Shown: piece by piece, positions 49,163 through 58,132 of the stretch | Layout: every line of letters begins with the position of its first letter | Numbering within the stretch: position 1 is the first letter of the stretch | Assembly (NCBI GenBank): GCA_964404165.1 | Contig: CAYOIZ010000004.1 | Location: forward strand, 1-64,000 | Length of the DNA: 64,000 nucleotides | Origin: DASYLJ01 sp964404165 | GTDB taxonomy: Bacteria > Desulfobacterota > Binatia > DP-6 | Direction: 5' to 3' | The notes under the pieces: generated by a model | Told to the model about the DNA's origin: nothing | The model's input: only the letters and a program-made list of their open reading frames with translations | Databases searched by the model: none | Translations under genes and position numbers: made by a program

Positions 49163-49473
49163 AGAAGCGCGGCATCGTCGTGGGGACGTTCCACGAGGTC
49201 GAGTACGCGTTGGTTACTCGTGCTGGCGACCTCACGGCGTCGCTGGTGGTCCGCGTGCCGGGTCCTACCGTGTCGGTCCATCTGCAGGAGAGACCCAAGA
49301 CCGCGTGTGGGATCGATGCGACGCCGATGCGTCGCGCGGGCTCGACCGTCATGCGGGTTCCGTCGTCGGGCTGGCCGGGATTCCTAGCGCGCGTCCATTG
49401 GCTGTGCGCCCGCTGCAGCGACGTCGCGTTCGCACGCGCGCGTAAGGTGCAACGCGCGGAGGCGAGAGCGTGA
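49159..49473 (+). CDS. Small phage hypothetical protein with CxxC
   Basis: 104 residues, coupled to the previous gene by ATGA and to the next by GTGA. The N-terminal half is beta-rich (GIVVGTFHEVEYALVTRAG). A C-terminal HWLCARCSDV could be half of a zinc site. Function unknown. Confidence 0.6.
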   Translation: MKKRGIVVGTFHEVEYALVTRAGDLTASLVVRVPGPTVSVHLQERPKTACGIDATPMRRAGSTVMRVPSSGWPGFLARVHWLCARCSDVAFARARKVQRAEARA

Positions 49474-49670
49474 CGGCGCTCGAGCAGCGCGTCCTCGACG
49501 CCCTCGCCGATGGGCCGGCTAGGCTCGCCGGCATCGTGACCCGCGTTCACGCGCATCGCTTCGGTGTGCGCGACGCACTGCTGCGGCTTCGCGCCCGTGG
49601 TGACATCGAGCAGACGCGTCCGGGTGGCCACACCTGGCGGCTGGCGAATCGGAAGGGGCGCGCCTCGTGA
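49470..49670 (+). CDS. Small winged-helix phage protein
   Basis: 66 residues, GTG start inside the previous stop. LEQRVLDALADGPARLAGIV followed by HRFGVRDALLRLRARGDIE is the helix-turn-helix plus wing spacing of minimal MarR/PadR-like domains. Probably a DNA-binding regulator, inferred from pattern only. Confidence 0.6.
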   Translation: MTALEQRVLDALADGPARLAGIVTRVHAHRFGVRDALLRLRARGDIEQTRPGGHTWRLANRKGRAS

Positions 49671-49735
49671 GGCGCACGCTGCTGAAGATCGCCCCGGCGC
49701 GGGTGGGACTGTTCGCGCGGGAGAGTTTGTCGTGA
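49667..49735 (+). CDS. Possible 22-residue peptide
   Basis: GTG 49667 overlaps the previous stop and its TGA overlaps the GTG of the next ORF at 49732, giving an unbroken coupled chain. Basic and short. It may only serve to carry ribosomes to the next gene. Confidence 0.3.
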   Translation: MRRTLLKIAPARVGLFARESLS

Positions 49736-49866
49736 GCTGGGCCGAGCGCTGGCTGTGGCTGCTCGTGCTCGTGGTCATTCTCGCGGTGGCAGCCTCGTGG
49801 CCGGCACCGCGCCCGGTATCGGGCGAGGAAGAGATGCTCCGTCGATTGGTGGGTTCACCATGTTGA
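49732..49866 (+). CDS. Small phage membrane protein
   Basis: 44 residues from GTG 49732. One strong membrane segment (WLWLLVLVVILAVAASW) then a polar tail. Its TGA overlaps ATG 49860, which opens the frame to 50411. Small single-span proteins are common in phages (superinfection exclusion, lysis), but no role can be assigned. Confidence 0.5.
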   Translation: MSWAERWLWLLVLVVILAVAASWPAPRPVSGEEEMLRRLVGSPC

Positions 49867-50291
49867 GCGCGTTGCGCGATGGTCTGCGCGGTGTGGTTGC
49901 AGCACGAGCGTCGTGCACCATGCCGTCCCATCCTGGAGTCGTCGCCAGGACCTCGCAGGCCATCGCGGAGCGTGCATCCACCAGGCCGCTCGTAGTCCGG
50001 AGAGGCATCACGTTGCTGGTTCTTCCGCGCGAGGCCAGCGACCCGAGCCGTGGCATCGGCCCTGCACGGGCCACGGGGGCAGTGTTGCGCGCGGTCCGGG
50101 AGTGGCCGCCATACGCGAGAAAGGCGCGCGGCGTCGTGCAGGGCAACGACGCCGCGGCCGACCGCAGAGACGCGTTGCGTGCTGGTGCGGACGGTGGACG
50201 GCGCGGGGTGGGTCTCGGCCGGTTCAACGTCACCGTGGGGGCGGCCGGCCGCACCAGCACGGAGCGCGAGCTCCACAAGACGGAGGGAACC

Positions 50292-50411
50292 ATGCTGACT
50301 CCCATTGGTTGGGTCGTGTGCCTGATCGCCGGCGTCGTGTTGCTGCCGCTGGCGATCGCGGTCGTGCTGCTCATGGCCGGCGTCTACGTCGTCGGTGGAG
50401 TCGACGCGTGA
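50292..50411 (+). CDS. Small phage membrane protein
   Basis: 39 residues from ATG 50292, with GGAGGG five bases upstream. Nearly all of it is one long hydrophobic stretch (VVCLIAGVVLLPLAIAVVLL). The same frame is open from ATG 49860, which overlaps the previous stop and would give 183 residues, but the added 144 residues are Arg/Ala-rich without clear structure. The short form is preferred. Its TGA overlaps GTG 50408. Confidence 0.5.
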   Translation: MLTPIGWVVCLIAGVVLLPLAIAVVLLMAGVYVVGGVDA

Positions 50412-50923
50412 GCTACGCACGTGATGGTCGCGTGGTCGCGCGGCAGACGACGCGGACGCAGTTGCTCACGACGACGTCGGCGACCGAGCCGGACATCCTC
50501 GCCGGCGCCGACTTCCGGAAGCACATGGGCACCGTGAGCACGACGCCGGAGCGCAAGCTCATGGTGGCGGTGCTCGAGGATGCGTTTCTCACGTGGCTGC
50601 GGGTGCCAGCCCTGGTCGGGCGCGAGTGGGAGTGGTTCGCGTCTGCCGCAGACTCCTGGCCGTTCGACTTCGAGCGGATATGCCAGGCGCTCGAGTTCAA
50701 CGCCGCGGCCATCCGTCGCCGGCTTCGGGAGATCGCGCAACACAGTGCCGATCGCGTTGCCGTGGCGGCGGCCGAGAGCGGGCTCCTCGCGAAACAGCCG
50801 CGGCGCCACATCGTGCGCGTGCGCGAGCGGATCAACCCATGTCGGCCGCCACGTCGGCGCTCGGGTGGGCGTCCACGCGAGCCGCGGCTGGTGACACGCG
50901 GCTTCGGCGGCAGCGGACTCTAG
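50408..50923 (+). CDS. Phage protein homologous to the chromosomal 18648-19058 product
   Basis: 171 residues, GTG start inside the previous stop. The core ERKLMVAVLEDAFLTWLR then WEWFASAADSWPFDFERIC and RRRLREI matches the chromosomal protein encoded at 18648-19058 (minus) in order and spacing. The C-terminal 50 residues are very basic (KQPRRHIVRVRERINPCRPPRRR), which suggests nucleic-acid binding. No named family known to me. Confidence 0.7.
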   Translation: MSYARDGRVVARQTTRTQLLTTTSATEPDILAGADFRKHMGTVSTTPERKLMVAVLEDAFLTWLRVPALVGREWEWFASAADSWPFDFERICQALEFNAAAIRRRLREIAQHSADRVAVAAAESGLLAKQPRRHIVRVRERINPCRPPRRRSGGRPREPRLVTRGFGGSGL

Positions 50924-50947
50924 GCGGGCACTGGGGGGCGGGGTGGG

Positions 50948-51814
50948 ATGACTTGGGTGAAGCTCGACAACGGGTTTCGAGAGCATCGCAAAGTGCTCCG
51001 CGCCACACCGGCCGGTGTGTGCCTGTGGGTCTGCGGGCTCGACTACTGCAACCGCCAGGCCGCGCATGACGGCTTCATCCCCGCGGAGGTCGTTCCGGTC
51101 CTGTACCCGATGCCGCAGCCGATGAAGGTGGCGCGGAAGCTCGTCGAGGTAGGGCTCTGGGAGACAGTCGAAGGCGGATTCCAGGTCCACGACTACCACG
51201 TCTACCAACCCACCGCCGAAGCGAAGGCGGCTCTCCGTGAGAAGCGCGCTGAGGCTGGACGTCGTGGCGGGCTGCGATCAGGAGAGAGCCGGCGTCAAAC
51301 CAAAGCGGAAGCACCCCCGAAGCAAATTGCTTCGGGTTTGCCGCCAACCAACGAAGCAAACGCGAACCCCGTTCCCGTTCCCGTATTCCCGGGCACCGAA
51401 TCTGTGACGTCCGAGTCCGAGACTGTCGCGCGCGCGGAGGAGGACCAGGACGTCGGACGTTCTGATTCACCACCAGGGTGGGACAGGGACCTGACGCCCG
51501 ACCTCGAGGCGGAGCTGCAGCAGCGCTTCGTCGACGCCTTCCTGGCGGACCCCTCGACCGAGTGGGGGGCGTTCACGACGTGGTACCGGAATCATCCGCC
51601 CGGGCTCGATGCGAACTGGTCGGTGCTCGCCGATGCCTGGCTCCGGGGCATCACTGACAAGGGCGAGGCATCCGATCGGCCCCGGCGGCGCGGTCCGCGG
51701 GCCGTGCACGAGCTGCTCAACGGCGTCGGACGGCCGCTCGACGATCCCGAAGCGGTGCGCAAGGCCGAGCTCGCGCAGCAGGGGCGGCGGCTGCGCGCCA
51801 TGGAGGGCGGCTGA
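50948..51814 (+). CDS. Phage replisome-organiser-like protein
   Basis: 288 residues. The N-terminal 90 residues (WVKLDNGFREHRKVLRATPAG, then VGLWETVEGGFQVHDYHVY) match the winged-helix domain found in phage replication initiators of the DnaD/Lin1244 kind. A charged, Lys/Arg/Glu linker and a C-terminal helical domain follow (FTTWYRNHPPGLDANW). Probably binds the phage origin or loads helicase; inferred. Confidence 0.7.
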   Translation: MTWVKLDNGFREHRKVLRATPAGVCLWVCGLDYCNRQAAHDGFIPAEVVPVLYPMPQPMKVARKLVEVGLWETVEGGFQVHDYHVYQPTAEAKAALREKRAEAGRRGGLRSGESRRQTKAEAPPKQIASGLPPTNEANANPVPVPVFPGTESVTSESETVARAEEDQDVGRSDSPPGWDRDLTPDLEAELQQRFVDAFLADPSTEWGAFTTWYRNHPPGLDANWSVLADAWLRGITDKGEASDRPRRRGPRAVHELLNGVGRPLDDPEAVRKAELAQQGRRLRAMEGG

Positions 51815-52359
51815 TGGTGCGCGTCCGCCGTGTGCACCAGACGCGCCGTCGACGGCCCCGCTCGGGCCGTGGCACCGGTGTGCGCACGGGGCGCGCGGCG
51901 CTCCTCGCCAGCGCGTACCGCGTCGACGAGCACCAGGTGCAGGCGGCGGTGTTCACCTGGGCGATGTGGCGCGGGCGCACCAACGTGCCCGCGCTGGGTC
52001 GGCTGCTGGCCGTGCCGAACGGCGGGCTGCGCGCGAAGGCGACGGCGGGGAAGCTCCGCGCGGAGGGTGTGCGAGCCGGCGTGCCGGACCTGGTGCTGCC
52101 CCTGGCGTGTCGCGGGTTCCACGGGTTGTGGCTCGAGGTGAAGCGCCTCGACGGCACGCTCGACCCGGACCAGATCGACTGGCTGCGGTACCTGGCGAGC
52201 GCGGGCTACTGCGCCGGCGCCGGCTGGGGCGTCGATGCGCTGCACTACGCGCTCAGCTGGTACGTCGGCGCCGCCCACGAGCTCGAGCAGATCGTCGTGC
52301 CGGTCACGGTGCAGCTCGTCGACGGCTACCACGAGTGGCGCCCGGTGGGGATGGCCTGA
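51814..52359 (+). CDS. VRR-NUC domain nuclease
   Basis: 181 residues, TGATG overlap with the previous gene. The basic N-terminus (RRVHQTRRRRPRSGRG) precedes a VRR-NUC fold: EHQVQAAVFTWAMWRG, VPNGGLRAKATAGKLRAEG, GVPDLVLPL and GLWLEVKRLDG, giving the catalytic E...D...ExK. Stand-alone phage VRR-NUC proteins cut branched DNA or act with helicases. Confidence 0.88.
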   Translation: MVRVRRVHQTRRRRPRSGRGTGVRTGRAALLASAYRVDEHQVQAAVFTWAMWRGRTNVPALGRLLAVPNGGLRAKATAGKLRAEGVRAGVPDLVLPLACRGFHGLWLEVKRLDGTLDPDQIDWLRYLASAGYCAGAGWGVDALHYALSWYVGAAHELEQIVVPVTVQLVDGYHEWRPVGMA

Positions 52360-52844
52360 TGGGGCGGCGGGCAGCGGCGAGACGCGTGGAGGACGACGCG
52401 CAGGACTGGGCGGCGATCACGCGCCAGGCGCGTGGCGGCCTGTCGCGGCCAGTGTTCGCGAAGCTGATGCACGCGAGCGTCGCGAGCATCGAGCACTGGG
52501 AATTCGGACGCACCGTGCCGTATCCCCGCTACCGCGAGCGGCTGCTGGCGTTCGCGGCGTCGCCACCGACGGCGCCCCTCTCGGACGTGCCGGTCGTCAC
52601 GTACGCGACGCATACCGAGTTCGCCGCCGTGGGACGGCTGCGGCTCTTCACGGTCTTCAGCGGCCCGCGGAAGCAGCGCGTCGCCGAGGGCGTCGAGTTC
52701 GCCAACGGCTCGGTCGCGCTCTGCTGGACGCCGGCGATCCCGTCGACGTCGGCGGTCGGCATCGGCGTCTACACGGACATCCAGGCGGTCTGCGCGCTGC
52801 ACGGACACGACGGTCCCATGGAGATCGTCGTGCGGGACCTGTGA
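52359..52844 (+). CDS. Phage HTH protein
   Basis: 161 residues, one-base overlap (TGATG). Residues 15-65 fit an XRE-like HTH (LSRPVFAKLMHASVASIEHW, then GRTVPYPRYRERLLAF). Residues 75-160 form a compact beta-rich domain with GVEFANGSVALCWTPAIPS and a closing HGHDGPMEIVV, a pattern seen in several phage accessory proteins. Possibly a transcription regulator. Confidence 0.65.
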   Translation: MGRRAAARRVEDDAQDWAAITRQARGGLSRPVFAKLMHASVASIEHWEFGRTVPYPRYRERLLAFAASPPTAPLSDVPVVTYATHTEFAAVGRLRLFTVFSGPRKQRVAEGVEFANGSVALCWTPAIPSTSAVGIGVYTDIQAVCALHGHDGPMEIVVRDL

Positions 52845-53140
52845 TGCGCGAGCCGCGTCGCTGCTGCGCCGTCGGGTGCACGGTCGAGGTGCCGACCCGC
52901 GTGTGGATGTGCGCGCGCCACTGGGGAATGGTCCCGGACGCCATCCGCGAGCGGCACGACGACCTGAACGCTCGTCGGTTGCGCGTCGAGAACCCTGGCC
53001 GGACGTACATCTGCACGCAGGCCGCGGCGATCTGGGCGGTGGCGCAGCAGGAGGGGACCGACGCCGGGACCAGCCCGATGGTCCATCTGGCGCGGCGGCT
53101 GCGGCACGGCACGTCGAGTGGTGGTGAGGTGGCGGCATGA
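52844..53140 (+). CDS. Small phage zinc-finger-like protein
   Basis: 98 residues, overlaps both neighbours. N-terminal CCAVGCTVEVPTRVWMCARHW (CxxxC, then CxxH) looks like a zinc knuckle, followed by a short helical domain. Similar small proteins sit in phage replication modules. Function unknown. Confidence 0.65.
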   Translation: MREPRRCCAVGCTVEVPTRVWMCARHWGMVPDAIRERHDDLNARRLRVENPGRTYICTQAAAIWAVAQQEGTDAGTSPMVHLARRLRHGTSSGGEVAA

Positions 53141-53793
53141 AGCAGCCAGGGTTGTTCGTCTCCGTGGAAGGGATCGACGGCTCGGGGAAGTCCACGCTCG
53201 TCGCGGCGATCGGCGAGACCTTCAAGCGCGAGGGGCTGCTGGTGTGCACTACCCGCGAGCCGGGTGGCACCGAGGTCGGCAAGGCGATTCGCGCCATTCT
53301 GCTCGACACGTGGTGCTTTCCGCCGGTACCGATGGCCGAGCTCCTCCTGTACCTGGCCGATCGCGCGCAGCAGGTGGACACGGTGCTCAAGCCGGCGCTC
53401 GCGTGCAACGACCTGGTCGTCACGGATCGCTTCCACGACTCGACGATCGCGTACCAGGGCCATGGGCGCCAGGTTGCTGCACCCTCGAACATCGCCGCCT
53501 GGGATCGCGTCCTGGGGAGTCAGGGTCTGCGGCCAGACCTAACCGTTCTACTCGACTGCCCCGCGTTCGCTGGGCAATCGCGGCTGCGCGGTCGCGGTGG
53601 GCGTGCCGATCGGCTCGAGCGGTCCGGCGTCGAGTACTTCGCGCGCGTGCGGCAGGGGTTTCTCAACCAAGCGGCGTTCGAGCCTAGCCGATTCGTGGTG
53701 CTCGACGCGATGCGCTCGGCCAGCTGCGTGCAGGACGCGGCGGTGGCGGCGATCCGCGAGAAGCTCGCCGCGCGGGCGGGGCTGCAGCCGTGA
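53137..53793 (+). CDS. tmk: Thymidylate kinase, phage-borne
   Basis: 218 residues, ATGA start. P-loop VEGIDGSGKSTL, the TREPGGTEVGKAIRAILL segment, DRFHDST (DRY-like) and the arginine-rich lid RLRGRGGRADR. It phosphorylates dTMP to dTDP. The host should have its own copy; here it sits in a replication module, so it probably raises the dTTP supply during phage DNA synthesis. Complete active site. Confidence 0.92.
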   Translation: MKQPGLFVSVEGIDGSGKSTLVAAIGETFKREGLLVCTTREPGGTEVGKAIRAILLDTWCFPPVPMAELLLYLADRAQQVDTVLKPALACNDLVVTDRFHDSTIAYQGHGRQVAAPSNIAAWDRVLGSQGLRPDLTVLLDCPAFAGQSRLRGRGGRADRLERSGVEYFARVRQGFLNQAAFEPSRFVVLDAMRSASCVQDAAVAAIREKLAARAGLQP

Positions 53794-54323
53794 GCGCGCT
53801 TCTGGAGACGCTCAACGCGGCGGTGCGCTTCACGCTCGATGACGGCCAGCGTGCCGCCGACGACTGGGGGGCCAACTGCGGCCCGGGCGCGCTGGCGGCG
53901 GCGCTCGACAAGACGCTCGACGAGGTGCGGCCGTTCCTCGGCGACTTCGAGACGAAGCGCTACACGAACCCGACGCTGATGCTCGACTCGCTGCGGCGCC
54001 TCGGTGTCGCCTGGCGTCTCACGACCGATCCATGGCCGCGGCGCGGGCTCGTGCGCATCCAGTGGGAAGGCCCGTGGACGGCGGCCGGCGTGCCGATCCG
54101 CGTGCGCTACCGGCAGACGCACTGGGTCGCCGCGGCCAGCGTCGACGGCGAGGTCGCCATCTTCGACATCAACTGCCTCTGCGTCGGCGGGTGGGTGTCG
54201 CTGCAGGAGTGGTCTGTCCGTGTCGTCCCATGGCTGCTGCGTGAGTGCGTCCCGAAGGCCAACGGGAAATGGCACTCGACGCATCGGCTCGAGCTGCCCG
54301 AGCTCCATGACGGTGCGCCGTGA
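53790..54323 (+). CDS. Cysteine-peptidase-like (C39/papain-fold) phage protein
   Basis: 177 residues. A Cys-His-Asp arrangement is suggested by DWGANCGPGALAAAL (Cys near residue 30 at the start of a helix), RQTHWVAAASV (His near 111) and the following IFDINC (Asp). This is the order and spacing of C39-like peptidases. Could process a phage or host protein. The assignment rests on pattern only. Confidence 0.6.
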   Translation: MSALLETLNAAVRFTLDDGQRAADDWGANCGPGALAAALDKTLDEVRPFLGDFETKRYTNPTLMLDSLRRLGVAWRLTTDPWPRRGLVRIQWEGPWTAAGVPIRVRYRQTHWVAAASVDGEVAIFDINCLCVGGWVSLQEWSVRVVPWLLRECVPKANGKWHSTHRLELPELHDGAP

Positions 54324-54697
54324 GCGCGACGTCAGATCTGATCGCCGTGCTCCTGGCGGCCGAGATCATGAAGCACCGGTTCCGGTACGGAAACGAGATC
54401 GAGCTCCAGGACGGCTTGGCGGCGCTCCTGACGCGAAACGGCCTCGTCTTCGAGCGCGAGGTCCGGCTCGACGCCAAGGATCGCATCGACTTCATGATCG
54501 CGCCGGACATCGGCCTCGAGGTGAAGTGCAAGGGCCGGCTCGGGGACGTGCACCGCCAGATCGTGCGGTACGCGCGGCAGCCCCGCATCCACACGCTGAT
54601 GCTCGTGACCGACCGGCACCAGCTGACGCAGGGGCTGCCGGATACGCTGCATGGGACGACCCTCGTCGTCGTCTCGCTGCTCGGAGGCCTCCGGTGA
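54320..54697 (+). CDS. Small PD-(D/E)XK nuclease-like phage protein
   Basis: 125 residues, GTG start. A nuclease core is visible: NEIELQDGLAALL (Glu), RIDFMIAPDIGLEVKCKG (D...ExK) and a further helix. It is coupled by GTGA to the SNF2 helicase gene, so the two products may act together on DNA. Confidence 0.7.
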   Translation: MSATSDLIAVLLAAEIMKHRFRYGNEIELQDGLAALLTRNGLVFEREVRLDAKDRIDFMIAPDIGLEVKCKGRLGDVHRQIVRYARQPRIHTLMLVTDRHQLTQGLPDTLHGTTLVVVSLLGGLR

Positions 54698-56439
54698 AGA
54701 CCTACGGCACCGTCGAGCGGGGTGGGGGCGAGTGGAAGATCGCGTGCGAGCCGCACGTGCGGATCCGGGCGAAGCGCGTGTTCGAACAGGTGAAGAAGTC
54801 CGACCACGCGTGGATCGGCCTGAGCGACACGCCGCGCAACGCGCTCGAGCTCCGGTGGTTCCTCGATCGCTTCCCGATGGACATGACGGCCGCGGACCGG
54901 GCCCACCTCGAGGCGCGCGCCGCCGAGCACGAGCACCGCCAGGAGCTGCTCTCCGGCATCCTCGAGGGGACGACGGCCCCGCGGGCCTTCGAGCTCGCCG
55001 TGCCGGCCCGGCCGTACCAGACGATCGCCGCCGAGCTCGTGCTGCGCTCGGGCGCGCTGCTGCTCGCCGACGACGTCGGGCTCGGGAAGACGGCCTCTGG
55101 CATCTGCGTGCTGACCGATCCGCGCACGCGGCCGGCGCTGGTGGTCACCCTGACGCATCTGCCGCCGCAGTGGGTGGCCGAGCTCCAGAAGTTCGCGCCG
55201 AGCCTGCGCGTGCGCATCCTGCGGAGCGGGCAGCCCTACGACCTGACGAAGTGGCGGGGCAAGCCGGTCGAGTTCCCCGACGTCATCATCACCAACTACG
55301 CGAAGTTGCACGGGTGGGCCGACACCCTGGCGCCGCTCGTCCGGACGGTGATCTTCGACGAGTGCCAGGAGCTGCGGTGCGGCCGCAGCAACAAGTACGA
55401 CGCCGCGCGCCACCTGGCCGAGCACGCCGCGTTCAAGATGGGGCTCTCGGCCACGCCAATCTACAACTACGGCTCCGAGATCTTCCACGTCCTCGACTGC
55501 CTGTCGCCGACGCTGCTTGGCACCCGGTGGGAGTTCGGCCGGGAGTGGTGCACGGGCGGCGAGTTCGGCGACGGCTCGTGCATCAGCGATCCGAAGGCCT
55601 TCGGACACTTCGTGCGCGAGGAGGGGCTCATGCTCCGGCGCACGCGCGCCGACGTCGGCCGCGAGCTGCCGCCCATCTCGCGGGTGCCGCACCACGTCGA
55701 CGCCGACCTTGACGCCCTCGAGGCGGTGCAGACGTCTGCACTCGAGCTCGCGCGGATCATCGTCGCCGAGAAGGAAGAGCACCGCGGTCAGAAGCTGCAC
55801 GCGGCCAGCGACCTCAGCTACAAGCTGCGCGAGGCCACGGGGAAGGCCAAGGCGCCGCACGTGGCCGCGTTCGTGCGCCTGCTGATCGAGACGGGCGAAG
55901 CGGTCGTGCTCTACGGCTGGCACCACGCCGTCTACGACCGCTGGCGCCGCGAGCTCGGAGACCTGCAGCCGGCCTTCTTCACCGGGCACGAGAGCGTCGC
56001 GCAGAAGGTCGAGGCCCGCCGGCGGTTCGTCGAGGGCGAGACGAAGCTGCTCGTCATGTCGCTGCGCGCCGGCGCCGGGCTCGACGGCCTGCAGCAGGTC
56101 TGCCGAACCGTCGTCTTCGGCGAGCTCGACTGGTCGCCGGGCGTCCACGAGCAGTGCCTGGGCCGGGTGGCGCGCGACGGTCAGGCGCATCCGGTCGTCG
56201 GGTACTTCATGCTCGCCGACGTCGGCGCCGACCCGGTGATCGCGGACGTGCTCGGTCTGAAGCGGCAGCAGGCCGAGGGGATCGTTGATCCGGACGCCGA
56301 GCTGCTCGAGGACCTGCAGATCGATCCCGGGCACGTACGGCGCCTGGCGGAGGTCTATCTCGCGCAGCAGGCGAAGGCCGAGAAGGCAGCGGCACGCACC
56401 GCCGTCCCGGCGCGCTGGCAGAAAGAGGCCTCCGCGTGA
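54694..56439 (+). CDS. SNF2-family DNA helicase/translocase
   Basis: 581 residues from GTG 54694. Motif I LLADDVGLGKTAS, motif II FDECQE (instead of DEAH), motif III GLSATPIYN, and motif VI QCLGRVARDGQ. About 90 N-terminal residues before the helicase core are a separate small domain. Phage SNF2 proteins translocate on double-stranded DNA and commonly neighbour VRR-NUC or other nucleases and primases, as here. Confidence 0.92.
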   Translation: MKTYGTVERGGGEWKIACEPHVRIRAKRVFEQVKKSDHAWIGLSDTPRNALELRWFLDRFPMDMTAADRAHLEARAAEHEHRQELLSGILEGTTAPRAFELAVPARPYQTIAAELVLRSGALLLADDVGLGKTASGICVLTDPRTRPALVVTLTHLPPQWVAELQKFAPSLRVRILRSGQPYDLTKWRGKPVEFPDVIITNYAKLHGWADTLAPLVRTVIFDECQELRCGRSNKYDAARHLAEHAAFKMGLSATPIYNYGSEIFHVLDCLSPTLLGTRWEFGREWCTGGEFGDGSCISDPKAFGHFVREEGLMLRRTRADVGRELPPISRVPHHVDADLDALEAVQTSALELARIIVAEKEEHRGQKLHAASDLSYKLREATGKAKAPHVAAFVRLLIETGEAVVLYGWHHAVYDRWRRELGDLQPAFFTGHESVAQKVEARRRFVEGETKLLVMSLRAGAGLDGLQQVCRTVVFGELDWSPGVHEQCLGRVARDGQAHPVVGYFMLADVGADPVIADVLGLKRQQAEGIVDPDAELLEDLQIDPGHVRRLAEVYLAQQAKAEKAAARTAVPARWQKEASA

Positions 56440-57164
56440 CGGCGCCGGCGATCGCGATGCCGACCGGGCGGGCGCACGGCGCGCGGGCGAAGTACGTCTT
56501 CGAGAAGTGCCGCTGCATGCCGTGCCGACTCGCGAACACGCGGTACCAGACGCTGCGCTACGCCCGGACACAGGTGCCGTGGCGCATCCGCTGCGTCGGC
56601 ACTGGCCGGCTCTGGCTCGTGCAGCGGTCGGAAGATCGCGTGATCGACCTGCGCACACTCGATCGTGCGGCCGCGGTGGCGCGGTGCGCCGAGCTCAACG
56701 CCGCGTGGAAAGCGACGGTGGTGCACGATCCACTCTGGGCCTCGCCGGGCACCGTGACGGCTGTGCGTCGGCACCTGGCGAAGCTGGCGGCGAAGGGCGT
56801 CAGCATGAACCGCGTGGCGGCGGTCACGGGGCTGAGCCGGACGCGGCTGCTCGAGATCAAGCTGCAGCGCTCGTACAGCCGTGACCGCCCGCAGCGCCGG
56901 CGGCTGCGCCAGGAGACCGCCGAACGGATTCTCGCCGTGCAGATGCTCGTGACGCCGGCGGCCGGGGCCCGCGTGCCGGCCGAGCCGACGTGGGAGCGCA
57001 TCAACCGGCTCCTCGCGCGGGGTGTGACGCGGACAGCGATCGCGCGCGCCATGGGCTCGGGGGCGAAGACGCCGGCGCTGCAGATCAGGCGAACGTCCGT
57101 GTTGCAGCGGACTGCAGACGAGGTGCGCGCGGTGTGCGCGCGCCTGGGGGGAGGCAACGGATGA
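56436..57164 (+). CDS. Phage HTH protein with Cys cluster
   Basis: 242 residues, ATGA start. An N-terminal KCRCMPCR may bind zinc. Residues about 105-150 form an HTH (KLAAKGVSMNRVAAVTGLSR) and 185-225 a second one (INRLLARGVTRTAIARAMG), so it may bind paired DNA sites. Likely a transcription regulator of the operon. Confidence 0.65.
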   Translation: MTAPAIAMPTGRAHGARAKYVFEKCRCMPCRLANTRYQTLRYARTQVPWRIRCVGTGRLWLVQRSEDRVIDLRTLDRAAAVARCAELNAAWKATVVHDPLWASPGTVTAVRRHLAKLAAKGVSMNRVAAVTGLSRTRLLEIKLQRSYSRDRPQRRRLRQETAERILAVQMLVTPAAGARVPAEPTWERINRLLARGVTRTAIARAMGSGAKTPALQIRRTSVLQRTADEVRAVCARLGGGNG

Positions 57165-57367
57165 AGGCCGCGACGTTCGTGTTCTTCTGGGGACCGTGGG
57201 CGGTCGGGGCGTTCGTGCTCGGCGTCCTCGCCTTCGCGCCCCATCTCGAGAGCTGGGAACGGTCCTACTGCGACGGCAGCAATCTCGTCATCGAGCGGTT
57301 CGATGCCGACACCGGACTGCGGTCGTTGGGCATCGCGGTCGACGGCTGCGCCGATACGGAGGTCTGA
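57161..57367 (+). CDS. Small phage membrane protein
   Basis: 68 residues, ATGA overlap. N-terminal membrane segment (TFVFFWGPWAVGAFVLGVLAF) and an acidic C-terminal domain with two Cys. Function unknown. Confidence 0.6.
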   Translation: MKAATFVFFWGPWAVGAFVLGVLAFAPHLESWERSYCDGSNLVIERFDADTGLRSLGIAVDGCADTEV

Positions 57368-57368
57368 G

Positions 57369-57917
57369 ATGGGGAAGATCGGGCAACGGCTCGTATTCGA
57401 GGTGATCTCGACGCACGCGGAGAAGCGTTCGGAGCACCACATCGCGCGCTACGCGGTCCTGCGGTCGCGTGGCGATGGCATCTCTCCGCACGCGTTGCTG
57501 ACGGGCGATACCAGCGAGGGCGACAACCTACGATGGCATGTGCCCACCGACGAGGCCATGCCGGAGATTGGCAGCCAGATGGTCTTCGTCGGCGGCCCTG
57601 GGCTCGACGACTGCATCGCGAAGGCGACGGCGATCATGCCGCTCTTCACCGTTCTGCCTACGGACGAATTGGCACCGGACGTCGTGCGCGACTGGGTGGT
57701 GCGGATGCTTCACGCGCACGGACGCATGCCGAGCGGTGCCTCGCGCGGTGGATGGGGCAGCGCGGAGCAGGCTCGTAGCGTCGAGATGGTTGAGACGATC
57801 CGGGCAGCGGTCATGGACCTCGAGGAAGGCAAGCTCCGCGCGAAACTCTCCGAAGCGCTCGACCAAGCCGACGCCATGGAAGCGTGGCCGGTACGGAAGC
57901 TGCCAGGCAGAGCATGA
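57369..57917 (+). CDS. Phage hypothetical protein
   Basis: 182 residues, one base after the previous stop. N-terminal beta-rich part (RLVFEVISTHAEKRSEHHIA) with a His pair, then a helical tail (EGKLRAKLSEALDQADAME). No family recognised. Confidence 0.6.
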   Translation: MGKIGQRLVFEVISTHAEKRSEHHIARYAVLRSRGDGISPHALLTGDTSEGDNLRWHVPTDEAMPEIGSQMVFVGGPGLDDCIAKATAIMPLFTVLPTDELAPDVVRDWVVRMLHAHGRMPSGASRGGWGSAEQARSVEMVETIRAAVMDLEEGKLRAKLSEALDQADAMEAWPVRKLPGRA

Positions 57918-58132
57918 TCCTGGAGGCGCGACCCCACGCGCTGGGTGGCCACTACCCAGTGACGCTCCTCGATGGGGAGACCGGCCACGTCTTCGGCCAC
58001 GCGACGGACAGCGATTCCCTCCGAGCACTCGTCCGAGTGGCGTGGATCGGTGCGCCGCTGGGCTTCGTGCCGCCCGTTGGCGGCGTTGTCGTGGACGCGA
58101 TCGCACGCATTCGCGCGAGGAGAGGCCGATGA
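57914..58132 (+). CDS. Small phage hypothetical protein
   Basis: 72 residues from ATG 57914 (ATGA overlap). Compact alpha/beta with HALGGHYPVTLLDGETGHVFG. No known motif. Confidence 0.55.
   Translation: MILEARPHALGGHYPVTLLDGETGHVFGHATDSDSLRALVRVAWIGAPLGFVPPVGGVVVDAIARIRARRGR

Noticed and set aside
49860..50291. N-terminal extension of the small membrane protein at 50292
   Set aside because: The frame is open and its ATG overlaps a stop, but the 144 residues are Arg/Ala-rich without structure and the downstream ATG has a good Shine-Dalgarno site. Kept only as an alternative.
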